Both the position numbers and the translations under genes were made by a program. Below the pieces are notes generated by a model that made no database searches, had not been told where the DNA came from, and saw only the letters and a list, made by a program, of their open reading frames with translations. Of a DNA stretch of 64,000 bases, positions 23,833 to 32,870 are shown piece by piece. This DNA is from Variovorax ginsengisoli (GTDB lineage: Bacteria; Pseudomonadota; Gammaproteobacteria; Burkholderiales; Burkholderiaceae_C): the NCBI RefSeq assembly GCF_030811835.1, contig NZ_JAUSRO010000012.1:152556-216555 (forward strand), in the 5' to 3' direction. Position 1 is the stretch's first letter, and each line of letters begins with the position of its first letter.

Positions 23833-26559
23833 ATGGAAACTCCAGCCTCGCTGGCGTCAGCGCTCGCGCCCGCCGCGCAACCGGGGCACTTCGACGAATT
23901 GCGCGGTGCCGCCCGCGCGGTGCCCGCAACGCGCCCGACGGCCCCTGCGCCGAGCATGGGCACGGCCACTGGTGCGCTGCTGCACGATGCCGCGCTGCCG
24001 CCCGCTGCGCCGCCGCCTGACGCCACTGCCGGCACCGGCGCATCACCGCCTGCAAACCAGGCGTCCCCAGCGCCGACGTCCACCGACAAGCCACCGCTGA
24101 CGCCTTCCTGGTCACGCTTTTTCGAGCACCTGGGCGCGGGCGGCTTCAGCGACCTGCCGCGCCGCGCACTCAGCCTGGAACGACAGATCCGCGACAACGG
24201 TGTCACCTACAACGTTTACGCCGACGCCGACGGGCCGCAGCGACCCTGGTCGCTCGACCTGTTCCCGCTGATCATCTCGCCCGAAAGCTGGAAGCAGATC
24301 GAAGCCGGCGTGCTTCAGCGCGTGCGGGTCCTCGACCGCGTGATGGCGGACGTCTATGGTCCGCAGCAATTGCTTGCCGAGGGCCTTCTTCCTCCCGCAC
24401 TGGTCCGCGGACATCCGGGTTACCTGCGCCCCCTGCATGGCGTCAAACCGCCGGGCGATACCTGGCTGCACATCACGGCCTTCGACCTGGCCCGCGGGCC
24501 CGACGGCAACTGGTGGGTGGTCTCGCAGCGCACGCAGGCGCCGTCCGGCCTGGGCTACCTGCTGGAGAACCGGCTGGCGATCTCGCGCCAGTTCCCGCAG
24601 GCCTTCGAAGAACTGCAGGTGCAGCGCCTGGCTGCCACCTACAGCGCGATGATGGAAGGCCTGCAGCGCATGTGTCCGGCCGGACAGCCACCGCACATCG
24701 CCCTGCTCACCCCCGGGCCGTACAACGAAACCTACTTCGAGCATGCCTACCTGGCGCGCTACCTGGGCGTCACCCTGGTCGAGGGCAGCGATCTCACGGT
24801 GCGCGACCAGCGCCTGTACCTGAAGACCCTGCAAGGCCTGCGCCCTGTCCACGGGCTCATCAAGCGGCTGGACGACCAGTACCTCGATCCGCTGGAACTG
24901 CGTCCCGACTCCACGCTGGGCGTGCCCGGCCTGCTGCAGGCCATTCGCGCCGGCAACGTGCTGGTGGCCAACATGCCGGGTTCGGCTTTTCTCGAATCGC
25001 CCGCGCTGCTCGGCTTCCTGCCGGCGCTGGCGCGGCGCCTCATCGGCGAAAAATTGCAGTTGCCCGCCCTGCCCACCTGGTGGTGCGGCGAAAGGGCCGC
25101 GCTCGAATCGGCCCTGCCACAACTGAGCGAGGCCGCGATCAAGCCGACCTACCCCGGCTACGACGCCCGTGCGAGCTTCGAGGCCGTGCTGGGCAGCCAG
25201 ATGGGCCGGCGCGAACTCGACGAATGGGCCGGGCGCATCGTGCGGCAAGGCGACGAACACACGCTGCAGAGCTACCTGCCGCTCTCGCAGATGCCCACCT
25301 GGGCACAGGACGCGCAGGGCACCGGGCGGATCGCGCCACGCGCGATGCTGCTGCGGGTGTTCGCGGTGAGCGACGGTGCGCAGTCCTGGCGCGTGCTGCC
25401 CGGCGGCCTCGCGCGGCTGGCTGGCTCCAATGCACAGATCGCGTCGATGCAGCGCGGTGGCAGCAGCGCGGACGTCTGGGTGCAGACACACGGCGAAGTC
25501 GACCGCACGACGCTGCTGCAGCCGCACGCCACGCCCGCGTCGCTGGCGCGCCACCGTGCGCCGGTGACCAGCCGCGCCGCCGAGAACATGTTCTGGCTGG
25601 GCCGCTATACCGAGCGCGCAGAGAACGCCGTGCGTCTGGCACGACTGACCCTGGACCTGCTGGGCGGGGAAGACCAGTCCTCGCGCGCGCTCCTGACCTG
25701 GCTGCACCACGAGGCGCAGCGCAACGCGCTGATTCCGCCGGCCGTGCCCGTGGGCACCAAGTCGCGCCGCGTGTTCGAGCGGGCGCTGATCGCCGAACTG
25801 GGCAACGTGAAAAGTGGCGGCAGCGTGGGATACAACCTCAGCAGCGTGCGGCACGCCGCCGCCGCCGTGCGTGAGCGGCTCTCGCAGGACCACTGGAACC
25901 AGATCGTTCGCGCAGAGGCCGAATTCCTCCGCCGAACCGCCGAACAGGTCGGCGAGACCCACGAAGGCAGCTACGCCGCAAGTGCCGCGCTGCGCTCGCT
26001 CGAAGCCGCCAGCGCCGCCCTCGCGGCCATGACCGGCGCCCAGACGGACCGCATGACCCGCGACGACGCGTGGCGCCTGCTGTCGATCGGCCGGCATATC
26101 GAACGGCTGGCCTTCCTGTCGAGCGCCCTGGCGGCCGGCTTCAGGACCGGTGCCGTGCACGAGGTGAGCGGCTTCGAGGCGGTGGTCGGCCTGTTCGACA
26201 GCACCATCACCTTCCATGCCCGCTACCAGCAGCGACGCGACGTGGCCACGCTGGTCGACCTGCTGGTGCTCGACGGCGACAACCCGCGTTCACTGGCCTG
26301 GGTGACGCAAACCCTGCGCGGGCGCATTGCGAAGCTCGCCGGCAGTGCACCCGGCAAGCTGACGGCGCTGTCCTATGAACTTCCCGACCCGGCAAGCTGG
26401 ACGCTCGAGAACCTGTGCGATCCGGGCCCCGAAGGCAACTATCCGGCCCTCATCGCCCTGTTTGCCACCAGCGAAACGGCGGCCTACCATGTGTCCGATG
26501 CCATCGGCACACGCTACTTCACGCTGACCTCCGAGTCCCTGCGCTCGGTCGGTGCCTAG
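23833..26559 (+). CDS. Circularly permuted ATP-grasp/alpha-E fusion protein
   Basis: A 908-residue fusion. About 90 Pro/Ala-rich residues are followed by a permuted ATP-grasp region (SWSRFFEHLGAGG near 93 to about 560) and then an alpha-E domain from about 579 (MFWLGRYTERAENAVRLARL). The ATP-grasp part keeps APSGLGYLLENR. However, where the stand-alone paralogue has the glycine-rich loop VKEVHGAGGYGM, this one has IKPTYPGYDARAS, so its nucleotide site is altered. The start is uncertain: ATG 23833 is chosen because a likely -10 box (TAAAAAT, near 23778) lies upstream; GTG 23794, TTG 23803 and ATG 23752 are alternatives. It is followed after two bases by the second transglutaminase gene. Confidence 0.9.
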   Translation: METPASLASALAPAAQPGHFDELRGAARAVPATRPTAPAPSMGTATGALLHDAALPPAAPPPDATAGTGASPPANQASPAPTSTDKPPLTPSWSRFFEHLGAGGFSDLPRRALSLERQIRDNGVTYNVYADADGPQRPWSLDLFPLIISPESWKQIEAGVLQRVRVLDRVMADVYGPQQLLAEGLLPPALVRGHPGYLRPLHGVKPPGDTWLHITAFDLARGPDGNWWVVSQRTQAPSGLGYLLENRLAISRQFPQAFEELQVQRLAATYSAMMEGLQRMCPAGQPPHIALLTPGPYNETYFEHAYLARYLGVTLVEGSDLTVRDQRLYLKTLQGLRPVHGLIKRLDDQYLDPLELRPDSTLGVPGLLQAIRAGNVLVANMPGSAFLESPALLGFLPALARRLIGEKLQLPALPTWWCGERAALESALPQLSEAAIKPTYPGYDARASFEAVLGSQMGRRELDEWAGRIVRQGDEHTLQSYLPLSQMPTWAQDAQGTGRIAPRAMLLRVFAVSDGAQSWRVLPGGLARLAGSNAQIASMQRGGSSADVWVQTHGEVDRTTLLQPHATPASLARHRAPVTSRAAENMFWLGRYTERAENAVRLARLTLDLLGGEDQSSRALLTWLHHEAQRNALIPPAVPVGTKSRRVFERALIAELGNVKSGGSVGYNLSSVRHAAAAVRERLSQDHWNQIVRAEAEFLRRTAEQVGETHEGSYAASAALRSLEAASAALAAMTGAQTDRMTRDDAWRLLSIGRHIERLAFLSSALAAGFRTGAVHEVSGFEAVVGLFDSTITFHARYQQRRDVATLVDLLVLDGDNPRSLAWVTQTLRGRIAKLAGSAPGKLTALSYELPDPASWTLENLCDPGPEGNYPALIALFATSETAAYHVSDAIGTRYFTLTSESLRSVGA

Positions 26560-26561
26560 CC

Positions 26562-27593
26562 ATGCTGCTCCAAGTCACCCACGAAACACGCTACGACTAC
26601 ACGCCTCCGGTCGAGACAGCGCAGCATCTGGCCCACCTCAAGCCGCGTACCACCGCGTCGCAGCGCCTGGTGAGCCATGCGTTGACGATCACCCCGACAC
26701 CCGCCCAGCACAGCGAAGCGGCCGATTTGTACGGCAATGCCCGTGCCTTCTTCGCGCTCGAATCGACGCACGAAGAACTCGTGGTCACCGCGCAGAGCGT
26801 GGTCGAGACCTCAGTACCGGTCATGTCGCCAAGCATTGCACGCGCCATGCCCTGGGAGGAGGTCCGCGAGCGCTTTCGCTTCAGCAAGGGCTCGCGCTTC
26901 GATCCGGCGTCGGACTTCGTTTTTCCATCGCCTTACGTGCCACGGCATGACAATTTTGCGGCATATGCGCGTGCCAGCTTCGTGGCGGCTCGCCCGACGT
27001 TCGACGCCGCCATGGACCTCACCTTGCGCATCTACCGCGACTTCGAGTACGACGCCAACAGCACGGAGATCAACACCCCTGCGGTGGACGCGCTGGCCCA
27101 GCGCAAGGGCGTGTGCCAGGACTTCGCGCACATCATGATCGCCTGCCTGCGCACACTCGGGCTTCCGGCCCGGTATGTCAGCGGCTACCTTCTCACGCAA
27201 CCACCACCGGGTCAGCCACGGCTGGTGGGGGCCGATGCGTCGCATGCCTGGGTCTCGGTGTACCTGCCGGGTGCCGACGGCCCCGGCGACTGGGTGGACT
27301 TCGATCCAACCAATGGTCGTCAGCCCGGCGAGGATTACGTGACGCTGGCCATCGGGCGCGACTACTCCGACGTGTCGCCGATGCGCGGCGTGCTGCATGG
27401 TGGCGCACGCCACACGCTGGACGTGGGCGTCACCGTGCAGCCCCTCGATGCGCTGACAGGCTGCGCGACGGAATTGCCGCAAGGCGCGCCGTCGCCGGTG
27501 CAGCCTGCGCCGCCGGCGTCCTCGCAGTCACAGTCGCAGTCACAAATGCAGTCGCAATCCCAATTCGCACCCCAGCCTCCGTACCAGTACTGA
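26562..27593 (+). CDS. Transglutaminase family protein with Ser/Gln-rich tail
   Basis: A 343-residue cysteine protease-like transglutaminase. It has the N-terminal beta domain (LLQVTHETRYDYTPPVE) and the catalytic triad Cys185 (KGVCQDFAH), His228 (DASHAWVSVY) and Asp248 (DFDPTNG). The C terminus is low complexity: SSQSQSQSQMQSQSQ followed by a Pro/Gln/Tyr end, encoded by an imperfect CAGTC/CAATC repeat. ATG 26562 lies two bases after the ATP-grasp/alpha-E fusion stop, so these two and the DUF2126 gene probably form one unit. Substrate unknown. Confidence 0.93.
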   Translation: MLLQVTHETRYDYTPPVETAQHLAHLKPRTTASQRLVSHALTITPTPAQHSEAADLYGNARAFFALESTHEELVVTAQSVVETSVPVMSPSIARAMPWEEVRERFRFSKGSRFDPASDFVFPSPYVPRHDNFAAYARASFVAARPTFDAAMDLTLRIYRDFEYDANSTEINTPAVDALAQRKGVCQDFAHIMIACLRTLGLPARYVSGYLLTQPPPGQPRLVGADASHAWVSVYLPGADGPGDWVDFDPTNGRQPGEDYVTLAIGRDYSDVSPMRGVLHGGARHTLDVGVTVQPLDALTGCATELPQGAPSPVQPAPPASSQSQSQSQMQSQSQFAPQPPYQY

Positions 27594-27630
27594 GCGGGTG
27601 CGCTTCATCTTTCAAACAGGACCTTTTTCC

Positions 27631-28089
27631 ATGAGCGTTTACGACAAACTCACCCAGCTCGGTATCTCGCTGCCGCCCGTCGCCGTGCCTGCGGCCGCCT
27701 ACGTGCCGTTCGTGAAGACCGGCAACCTGGTCTTCCTGTCCGGCCACGTGGCCAAGAAGGACGGCAAGCCCTGGGTCGGCCAACTCGGCGCCAGCATCGC
27801 CACCGACGAAGGCAAGCAGGCCGCTCGCGCCATCGCCATCGATCTGCTCGGCACGTTGCACGCCGCCACGGGCGACCTGAACAAGATCACCCGCATCGTC
27901 AAGGTCATGAGCCTCGTCAATTCGACCTCGACCTTCACCGAACAGCATCTGGTGACCAATGGAGCGAGCGAACTGTTCGCCGAAGTCTTCGGCCCGGAAA
28001 AAGGCGCGCATGCACGCAGTGCCTTTGGCGTGGCGCAGATCCCGATGGGTTGCTGCGTTGAAATCGAGCTGATCGCTGAAATCGGCTGA
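27631..28089 (+). CDS. RidA (YjgF/YER057c/UK114) family protein
   Basis: A 152-residue member of the RidA family, whose best-known members hydrolyse reactive enamine/imine intermediates released by PLP enzymes. This belongs to the longer subgroup with SVYDKLTQLGISLPPVAVPA at the N terminus and VFGPEKGAHARSAFGVAQIP near the C terminus, the latter holding the usual Arg of the active site. ATG 27631 follows AGGACC by about nine bases. It lies 37 bases after the transglutaminase gene and may be co-transcribed; a functional link is unproven. Confidence 0.9.
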   Translation: MSVYDKLTQLGISLPPVAVPAAAYVPFVKTGNLVFLSGHVAKKDGKPWVGQLGASIATDEGKQAARAIAIDLLGTLHAATGDLNKITRIVKVMSLVNSTSTFTEQHLVTNGASELFAEVFGPEKGAHARSAFGVAQIPMGCCVEIELIAEIG

Positions 28090-28159
28090 TCGCCAGGCCA
28101 CAGTTGCAACGGCCACGGGCACCGTCGCACGCACGCGATGGCGCCGATGCCCGCAGGCC

Positions 28160-29209
28160 TTAGGGGCTCAGCGACGACCCGCGCAGCACCAGTTGCCCAG
28201 GCAACAACAGCTGGCGCGCAGGGCCTTCGAGTCCGCCCAAGCGTTCGATCAGACAGGTCGCCGCCGTACGCCCAATGGCGTCCGTCGGCTGCGCGATGGT
28301 GCTCAGACCCGGGCCGACCAACGGCGCCCATTCGGTGTCGTCGAAACCCACGAAGCTCAACGCATCGCCAAAACGCCAACCCAGACGCGTCATTGCCGTC
28401 GCGATGCGCAATGTCACGACGGCATTGCCGGCAATGACCGCCGGCCGATGTCCTGGCGACGCACGCCCCACCAGTGCGCACAGGGCCTGATCCAGCGCGT
28501 CGTTGGCATCCTCCCTGCTCTCGACCACCCTCCCGTGCAACACGCCTGCATGGACCTTCATGCAGTCGCCGAAGGCGGCCGCACGCTCGTGGCGCGTGCT
28601 CACGTCGTGCTGCGGTTCGGTGAGGTAGAGGAATTCGCGCGCGCCGCCATCGCGCAGGTGTTCGCAGGCCAGCGCCATGGCGCCCGCATTGTCCAGCGAG
28701 ACGAAGTCGGCCTCCATGCCGTCATGCCGGCGATCGACGAGCACCACCGGCTTGCCATGCCGCGCCACGGCGTCCACAACGCCAGCGCCGCGGCCCAGCG
28801 TATTGAGGATGAAGCCGTCGACCTGGTAGCCGGCCAAGGCATCGATGGCCTCACGACCGCGCTCGAAATCGTTGCCCAGGTTGAACAGCATCACCAGGTA
28901 ACCAGCGTCCTGGCAGGCCTTCTCGGCGCCGCGCAGCACGGCCACCGAATAAGGGTTGGTGATGTCGGCCACGATCAGGCCGATGAGCCGCGACTTGCCG
29001 CGGCTCAAGGCCTGTGCCATCGGGCTGGGCGAGTAGCCGAGCGTTGCGATGGCGGCCTCCACACGGGCGGCGATGTCGGGGCTCAGCAGGCGCTCGCGGT
29101 GGTTGAAGAAACGCGACACCGTGGCCTTCGACACACCCGCAGCCGCCGCCACGTCGGCGATGGTCGCCCGCTGGCTGGCGGGCTTCTGGCGCGGCGCGCG
29201 GGCGTTCAC
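28160..29209 (-). CDS. ptxS: LacI-family regulator PtxS of 2-ketogluconate genes
   Basis: A 349-residue regulator with the LacI helix-turn-helix ATIADVAAAAGVSKATVSRF at residues 15-35, a hinge helix (SPSPMAQALSRGK) and a periplasmic-binding-type effector domain starting LIGLIVADITNPYS. It is the last gene after kguD, kguK and kguE, as expected for PtxS, the repressor relieved by 2-ketogluconate in Pseudomonas. The perfect palindrome at the head of the operon (35272-35291) contains TGAAACCGGTTTCA, the PtxS operator. The GTG start at 29209 overlaps the kguD stop by four bases. Assignment rests on context and operator, not on an alignment. Confidence 0.82.
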   Translation of the reverse strand: MNARAPRQKPASQRATIADVAAAAGVSKATVSRFFNHRERLLSPDIAARVEAAIATLGYSPSPMAQALSRGKSRLIGLIVADITNPYSVAVLRGAEKACQDAGYLVMLFNLGNDFERGREAIDALAGYQVDGFILNTLGRGAGVVDAVARHGKPVVLVDRRHDGMEADFVSLDNAGAMALACEHLRDGGAREFLYLTEPQHDVSTRHERAAAFGDCMKVHAGVLHGRVVESREDANDALDQALCALVGRASPGHRPAVIAGNAVVTLRIATAMTRLGWRFGDALSFVGFDDTEWAPLVGPGLSTIAQPTDAIGRTAATCLIERLGGLEGPARQLLLPGQLVLRGSSLSP

Positions 29210-30195
29210 ACGGCCGCCGTGTCGTAAACGGCGGCAGGCCTTTCACCCGCCAGCGCCCGCAGCAGGTTGGTGGTCGCCAATTCAGCCATCGCATGGCGCG
29301 TCTCGTGGGTGGCCGAACCGATGTGCGGCAGCGGCGTGACGCGCGGGTGCGTGCGCAAGGCCGAGGCCATCGGCAACGGCTCCTTGGCGAACACGTCGAG
29401 GCCGGCCGCCAGCAACTGGCCGCTGTCGAGCGCCGCCAGCAGATCGTCTTCATTGACGGTCGCGCCGCGGCCGCCGTTGATGAAGATCGCGCCCGGCTTC
29501 ATCTGCGCAAACAGGTCGGCGTCGATCATGCCTCGCGTGCTGGCCGACAGCGGCAGCATCGCCACGACGAAGTCGGACTCGGCGAGCATGGCGTCGAGCG
29601 CTGTGTGCAGCGCCTTGCCCTGCAGTTCGGGCGCCTGTGTGGCGAGATCGACCGGTCTGCGCGCGTGGTAGCGCACCGGCATGCCGAAGCCGAGCGCCGC
29701 GCGGCGCGCGATGGCCTGGCCGATGCGGCCGAAACCCAGCAGGCCGAGCGTCTTGCCATGCACGTCGAAGCCGAACAGGTCTTCGCCGATGTTCTTGTCC
29801 CAGCGACCTTCCCGCACGAGGTTGGCCAGTTCGACCACGCGGCGGCTGGTGGCCATCAGCAGCGCGAAAACGGTATCGGCCACCGTCTCGTCGAGCACGC
29901 CGGGTGTGTGGCACAGCATGATGCCGCGCGCCTGCAATGCGTCGAGCGCGTAGTTGTCGACGCCCACCGACACGCTGGAGATGACCTCCAGCTTCGGCGC
30001 CGCCACCAGCAGCGCGGCATCGACGGGGTAGCTCGAACCGATCATTCCCTGCACTTCGGCCAGCGCGGCATGAAAAGCATCGCGCTGCGTCGGCAGCTTG
30101 GGGTTGGCGACCTTCACGTCGTGCGCGGCTTCGAGCCGGGCGAGTTGGTCGTCCGGCAGCTCGCGAAAAACGAGAACCTTCTTGCGTGCGGTCAT
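29206..30195 (-). CDS. kguD: 6-phospho-2-ketogluconate reductase (2-hydroxyacid dehydrogenase family)
   Basis: A 329-residue D-2-hydroxyacid dehydrogenase. It has the Rossmann motif LGLLGFGRIGQAIARRA near residue 150, the catalytic Arg in NGGRGATVNEDDL, Glu in AGLDVFAKEPLP and His in LPHIGSATHETR. The family includes GhrB/TkrA (2-ketogluconate, glyoxylate or hydroxypyruvate reductase) and KguD, which reduces 6-phospho-2-ketogluconate to 6-phosphogluconate. The kinase gene next to it favours the KguD role. Its ATG start overlaps the kguK stop by four bases, and its stop overlaps the ptxS start. Confidence 0.82.
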   Translation of the reverse strand: MTARKKVLVFRELPDDQLARLEAAHDVKVANPKLPTQRDAFHAALAEVQGMIGSSYPVDAALLVAAPKLEVISSVSVGVDNYALDALQARGIMLCHTPGVLDETVADTVFALLMATSRRVVELANLVREGRWDKNIGEDLFGFDVHGKTLGLLGFGRIGQAIARRAALGFGMPVRYHARRPVDLATQAPELQGKALHTALDAMLAESDFVVAMLPLSASTRGMIDADLFAQMKPGAIFINGGRGATVNEDDLLAALDSGQLLAAGLDVFAKEPLPMASALRTHPRVTPLPHIGSATHETRHAMAELATTNLLRALAGERPAAVYDTAAV

Positions 30196-31157
30196 GGTGC
30201 GGCTTCTTCCAACTGGGCCCGGGTGGGCAGTCCTTCGGTGTCGCCGAGCACCTGCACGGCGCGCGCGCCGATCCAGGCACCGCGGCGTACGGCGTCGGGC
30301 ACCGTGCGGCCTTCGAGCAACGCGCTGACGACGCCGGCCGCAAAGCCATCGCCCGCCCCCACGGTGTCGATCACTTCTGCCACGGGGAAGCCCGCCACGT
30401 GGCCTGTCCCGGCCACGTCGCTGTCGTAGTAAGCGCCCTCGGCACCCAGCTTGACCACGACCAGCTTCGCACCGCGCGCACGGTAGAACGCGGCCACCGC
30501 CTCGGGCGTGTCATGGCCAGTGAGGACCAAGCCCTCTTCCATGCCCGGCAGCACCCAGTCGGCACGCGAGGCCAAGTCGTTGATCGCGCTGCGCATCGCC
30601 TCGGTCGAAGGCCACAGCGTGGGGCGCAGGTTGGGGTCGAAGGAGATGGTGCGGCCTGCCGCACGCATGGCGTCCATCGACTTGCGGGCGGCGGGCAAGG
30701 TGGTTTCCGAGATCGCGGCAAACACGCCGGTCGCATGCAGGTGGCGCGCCGAAATGAGCCAGTCGACGTCGATGTCGTCAGCGGTCATCTGGCTCGCGGC
30801 CGAGCCCTTGCGGTGGTATTCGACCGGTGGATCGCTGCCGTCGGTGACACGGCCCTTGAACTGGAAGCCGGTCTTCTGCGTGGCGTCGCAGATGACGTGC
30901 GAGCAGTCGATGCCCTCGGCCTTCATTGCGGCAATCAGGTAGCGGCCCATCGAATCCGTGCCAAGCCGGCTGGCCCAGCCGACCTTCAGGCCCAGCCGGG
31001 CCAAGCCAATGGCCACGTTGGTCTCTGCGCCCGCCGTGCGCTTGTGGAAGGACTGCGCGTCTTCGATCGGCCCCGGCCGATCGGCCACCAGCAGCAGCAT
31101 GGCTTCGCCGAACAGGGCGACATCGAAGGTGGTGGCAGGGATGGCAGTGGATGTCAT
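30192..31157 (-). CDS. kguK: 2-ketogluconate kinase (PfkB family)
   Basis: A 321-residue PfkB-type sugar kinase with the N-terminal ALFGEAMLLLVADRPGPIED, the substrate-binding segment RTAGAETNVAIGLARLGL and the C-terminal signature DTVGAGDGFAAGVVSALL, whose Asp is the catalytic base. Homologues phosphorylate 2-keto-3-deoxygluconate (KdgK) or 2-ketogluconate (KguK). The order kguE-kguK-kguD-ptxS supports the second. Its start codon shares one base with the kguE stop (TGATG), so translation is probably coupled. KdgK activity cannot be excluded from sequence alone. Confidence 0.82.
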   Translation of the reverse strand: MTSTAIPATTFDVALFGEAMLLLVADRPGPIEDAQSFHKRTAGAETNVAIGLARLGLKVGWASRLGTDSMGRYLIAAMKAEGIDCSHVICDATQKTGFQFKGRVTDGSDPPVEYHRKGSAASQMTADDIDVDWLISARHLHATGVFAAISETTLPAARKSMDAMRAAGRTISFDPNLRPTLWPSTEAMRSAINDLASRADWVLPGMEEGLVLTGHDTPEAVAAFYRARGAKLVVVKLGAEGAYYDSDVAGTGHVAGFPVAEVIDTVGAGDGFAAGVVSALLEGRTVPDAVRRGAWIGARAVQVLGDTEGLPTRAQLEEAAP

Positions 31158-31897
31158 CAGACGGCCCGTGAAGCGCGGATCAAGGCGACCTGATCGCGCG
31201 TGACGCCCAGCAGGTCGTCGCCAACGAGCGGGTATTCGATGGCGTGCGGCACGTCGGCCGGCAATGCGCGCAGCACGGCACGCCAGGGCGCGACCGATTC
31301 ATGGAGCGGCACCGCCACCCACTTGGCCGGCAGGCGCTGCGCGCCCTTGCAATGCACGTAGCGCACCCGATGGCCGAGCACCTTGGCAGCTTCGAGCGGG
31401 CATTCACCCACCCAATGCCAGTTGCCCATGTCGAAGGTCATGCCCAGCGACACGCCGGCCCGGTCGGCGGCTTCGAAGAAGGCCACGAGCGCGGGCAGCG
31501 TGCCGGCGCGCACGGTCTGGTCGTTCTCGATGAGCAGCTCGATGCGCGTTTCGGACAACTGCACCTTCAGGCCCCAGAGCGAACCGTGCGAGGCTGCAGA
31601 AAACCCGCCGATCGACATCTTCAGACGCTTGGCGCCCAGCGTGGTCGCCGCGGCAATGCCGCGCGCGAGTGCTGCGCTGTCGAGCCAGCCGCCCTCGGCC
31701 CACAGACCTTCGGGACTGGAGTAGACGGCAGCCTGCCCGGCGAGCGCAGGCAGTTCCGCGGCTGGGTCGCGCAGCAGCTCGCCGCGCACCTCGACCGAAT
31801 CGGCACCCGCCGCGCGTGCCAACTGCGCGCACCACAGCTGGCCGTGGCGGCCGATCTCGGCCGCGCCGAAGGAGGAAAGGGAAATCAGAACGTTCAT
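31157..31897 (-). CDS. kguE: KguE-type sugar phosphate isomerase/epimerase
   Basis: A 246-residue TIM-barrel protein of the xylose isomerase-like family. Candidate metal ligands lie in LLIENDQT, MTFDMGNWHW, VRYVHCKGA and AIEYPLVG. KguE is the first protein of the Pseudomonas kguEKTD operon, where its chemical step is not well defined. Here it lies 64 bases downstream of the ABC transporter ATPase gene and is coupled to kguK by a one-base overlap. ATG 31897 gives the conserved MNVLISLSSFG. Confidence 0.8.
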   Translation of the reverse strand: MNVLISLSSFGAAEIGRHGQLWCAQLARAAGADSVEVRGELLRDPAAELPALAGQAAVYSSPEGLWAEGGWLDSAALARGIAAATTLGAKRLKMSIGGFSAASHGSLWGLKVQLSETRIELLIENDQTVRAGTLPALVAFFEAADRAGVSLGMTFDMGNWHWVGECPLEAAKVLGHRVRYVHCKGAQRLPAKWVAVPLHESVAPWRAVLRALPADVPHAIEYPLVGDDLLGVTRDQVALIRASRAV

Positions 31898-31961
31898 GGG
31901 TCTTCAATGCCGGAAATGCCGTGCCGAGCTTCGTGACCAACCGGCGGGCGGGAGGCCGATG

Positions 31962-32732
31962 CTAATGGTTCGAAGACAGGATCTGACCCAGGAACTGGCG
32001 GGTCTTGTCGTTCTGCGGGTTGCCGAAGAATTCGGCTGGCGGCGCCTGCTCGACGATCTTGCCCTCGGCCATGAAGATCACGCGGTCGGCCACCTGGCGG
32101 GCAAAGCCCATCTCGTGCGTCACACACAGCATGGTCATCCCGTCCTCGGCCAGGCCGATCATGGTGTCGAGCACTTCCTTGACCATCTCGGGGTCGAGCG
32201 CCGAAGTCGGCTCATCGAACAACATGATCTTGGGCGTCATGCACAACGCACGCGCAATGGCCACGCGCTGCTGCTGGCCGCCGGACAGCTGGCTCGGATA
32301 CTTTTTTGCCTGTTCGGGGATGCGCACGCGCGTGAGGTACTTCATGGCCACCTCTTCGGCCTGCGCCTGGTTCATGCCACGCGAACGCATCGGCGCCAGC
32401 GTGCAGTTCTCCAGGATGGTCAGGTGCGGAAACAGGTTGAACTGCTGGAACACCATGCCGACCTCGGCGCGTACCGCATCGACGTTCTTGCCGCCCGCGG
32501 TCAGGTCGATGCCATCGACCACGATACGGCCCTGCTGCACCGTCTCCAGCCGGTTGATGCAACGGATGAGCGTCGACTTGCCCGAACCCGACGGGCCGCA
32601 GATCACGATGCGCTCACCCGTGCGCACGCTCAGGTCGATGCCGGTCAGCACCTGGAATTCGCCGTACCACTTGTTCACCGCTTCCATGCGGATGATGGGT
32701 TGGGCGCCGTCGGTCGTCACTGCGTCGGTCAT
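31962..32732 (-). CDS. Polar-amino-acid-type ABC transporter ATP-binding protein
   Basis: A 256-residue ABC ATPase of the GlnQ/HisP family, with Walker A GPSGSGKSTLIRCINRLE, Q-loop MVFQQFNLFPHLT, signature LSGGQQQRVAIARALCM, Walker B IMLFDEPTSALDPE and H-loop THEMGFAR. It energises the importer whose binding protein and two permeases are encoded just upstream. By family the expected substrate is a polar amino acid, but the operon is devoted to 2-ketogluconate. ATG 32732 was chosen because the frame further upstream runs through the intergenic repeat. A weak ribosome site precedes it. Confidence 0.93.
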   Translation of the reverse strand: MTDAVTTDGAQPIIRMEAVNKWYGEFQVLTGIDLSVRTGERIVICGPSGSGKSTLIRCINRLETVQQGRIVVDGIDLTAGGKNVDAVRAEVGMVFQQFNLFPHLTILENCTLAPMRSRGMNQAQAEEVAMKYLTRVRIPEQAKKYPSQLSGGQQQRVAIARALCMTPKIMLFDEPTSALDPEMVKEVLDTMIGLAEDGMTMLCVTHEMGFARQVADRVIFMAEGKIVEQAPPAEFFGNPQNDKTRQFLGQILSSNH

Positions 32733-32782
32733 ACTTTTCTGTTCCAAAGGTTCGTCATCGAACGCACAAGCACTTTTCGTGG

Positions 32783-32870
32783 AACACCGCGGAACCGGCT
32801 CTGCCGGGCCGCTGGTGTTGTCCCCTGACAGGGGTGGGAGTAGCGACACGAAGTGCGCGAATCCTGGGGG
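32783..32870 (+). repeat. Dispersed structured repeat, copy 2
   Basis: The second copy of the 90-base element, 88 bases long. It keeps the outer AACACC/GGTGTT and inner CCGGC/GCCGG pairing of hairpin 1, CCCC/GGGG of hairpin 2 with a different loop, and GCG-A-CAC/GTG-CGC of hairpin 3. It ends exactly at the base next to the stop codon of the binding-protein gene (32871). It therefore sits at the 3' end of that transcript segment, between the binding-protein and ATPase genes of one operon. Confidence 0.85.

Noticed and set aside
24112..26217. 701-codon minus-strand frame opposite the fusion protein gene
   Set aside because: Same shadow effect; the plus strand has ATP-grasp and alpha-E signatures throughout.
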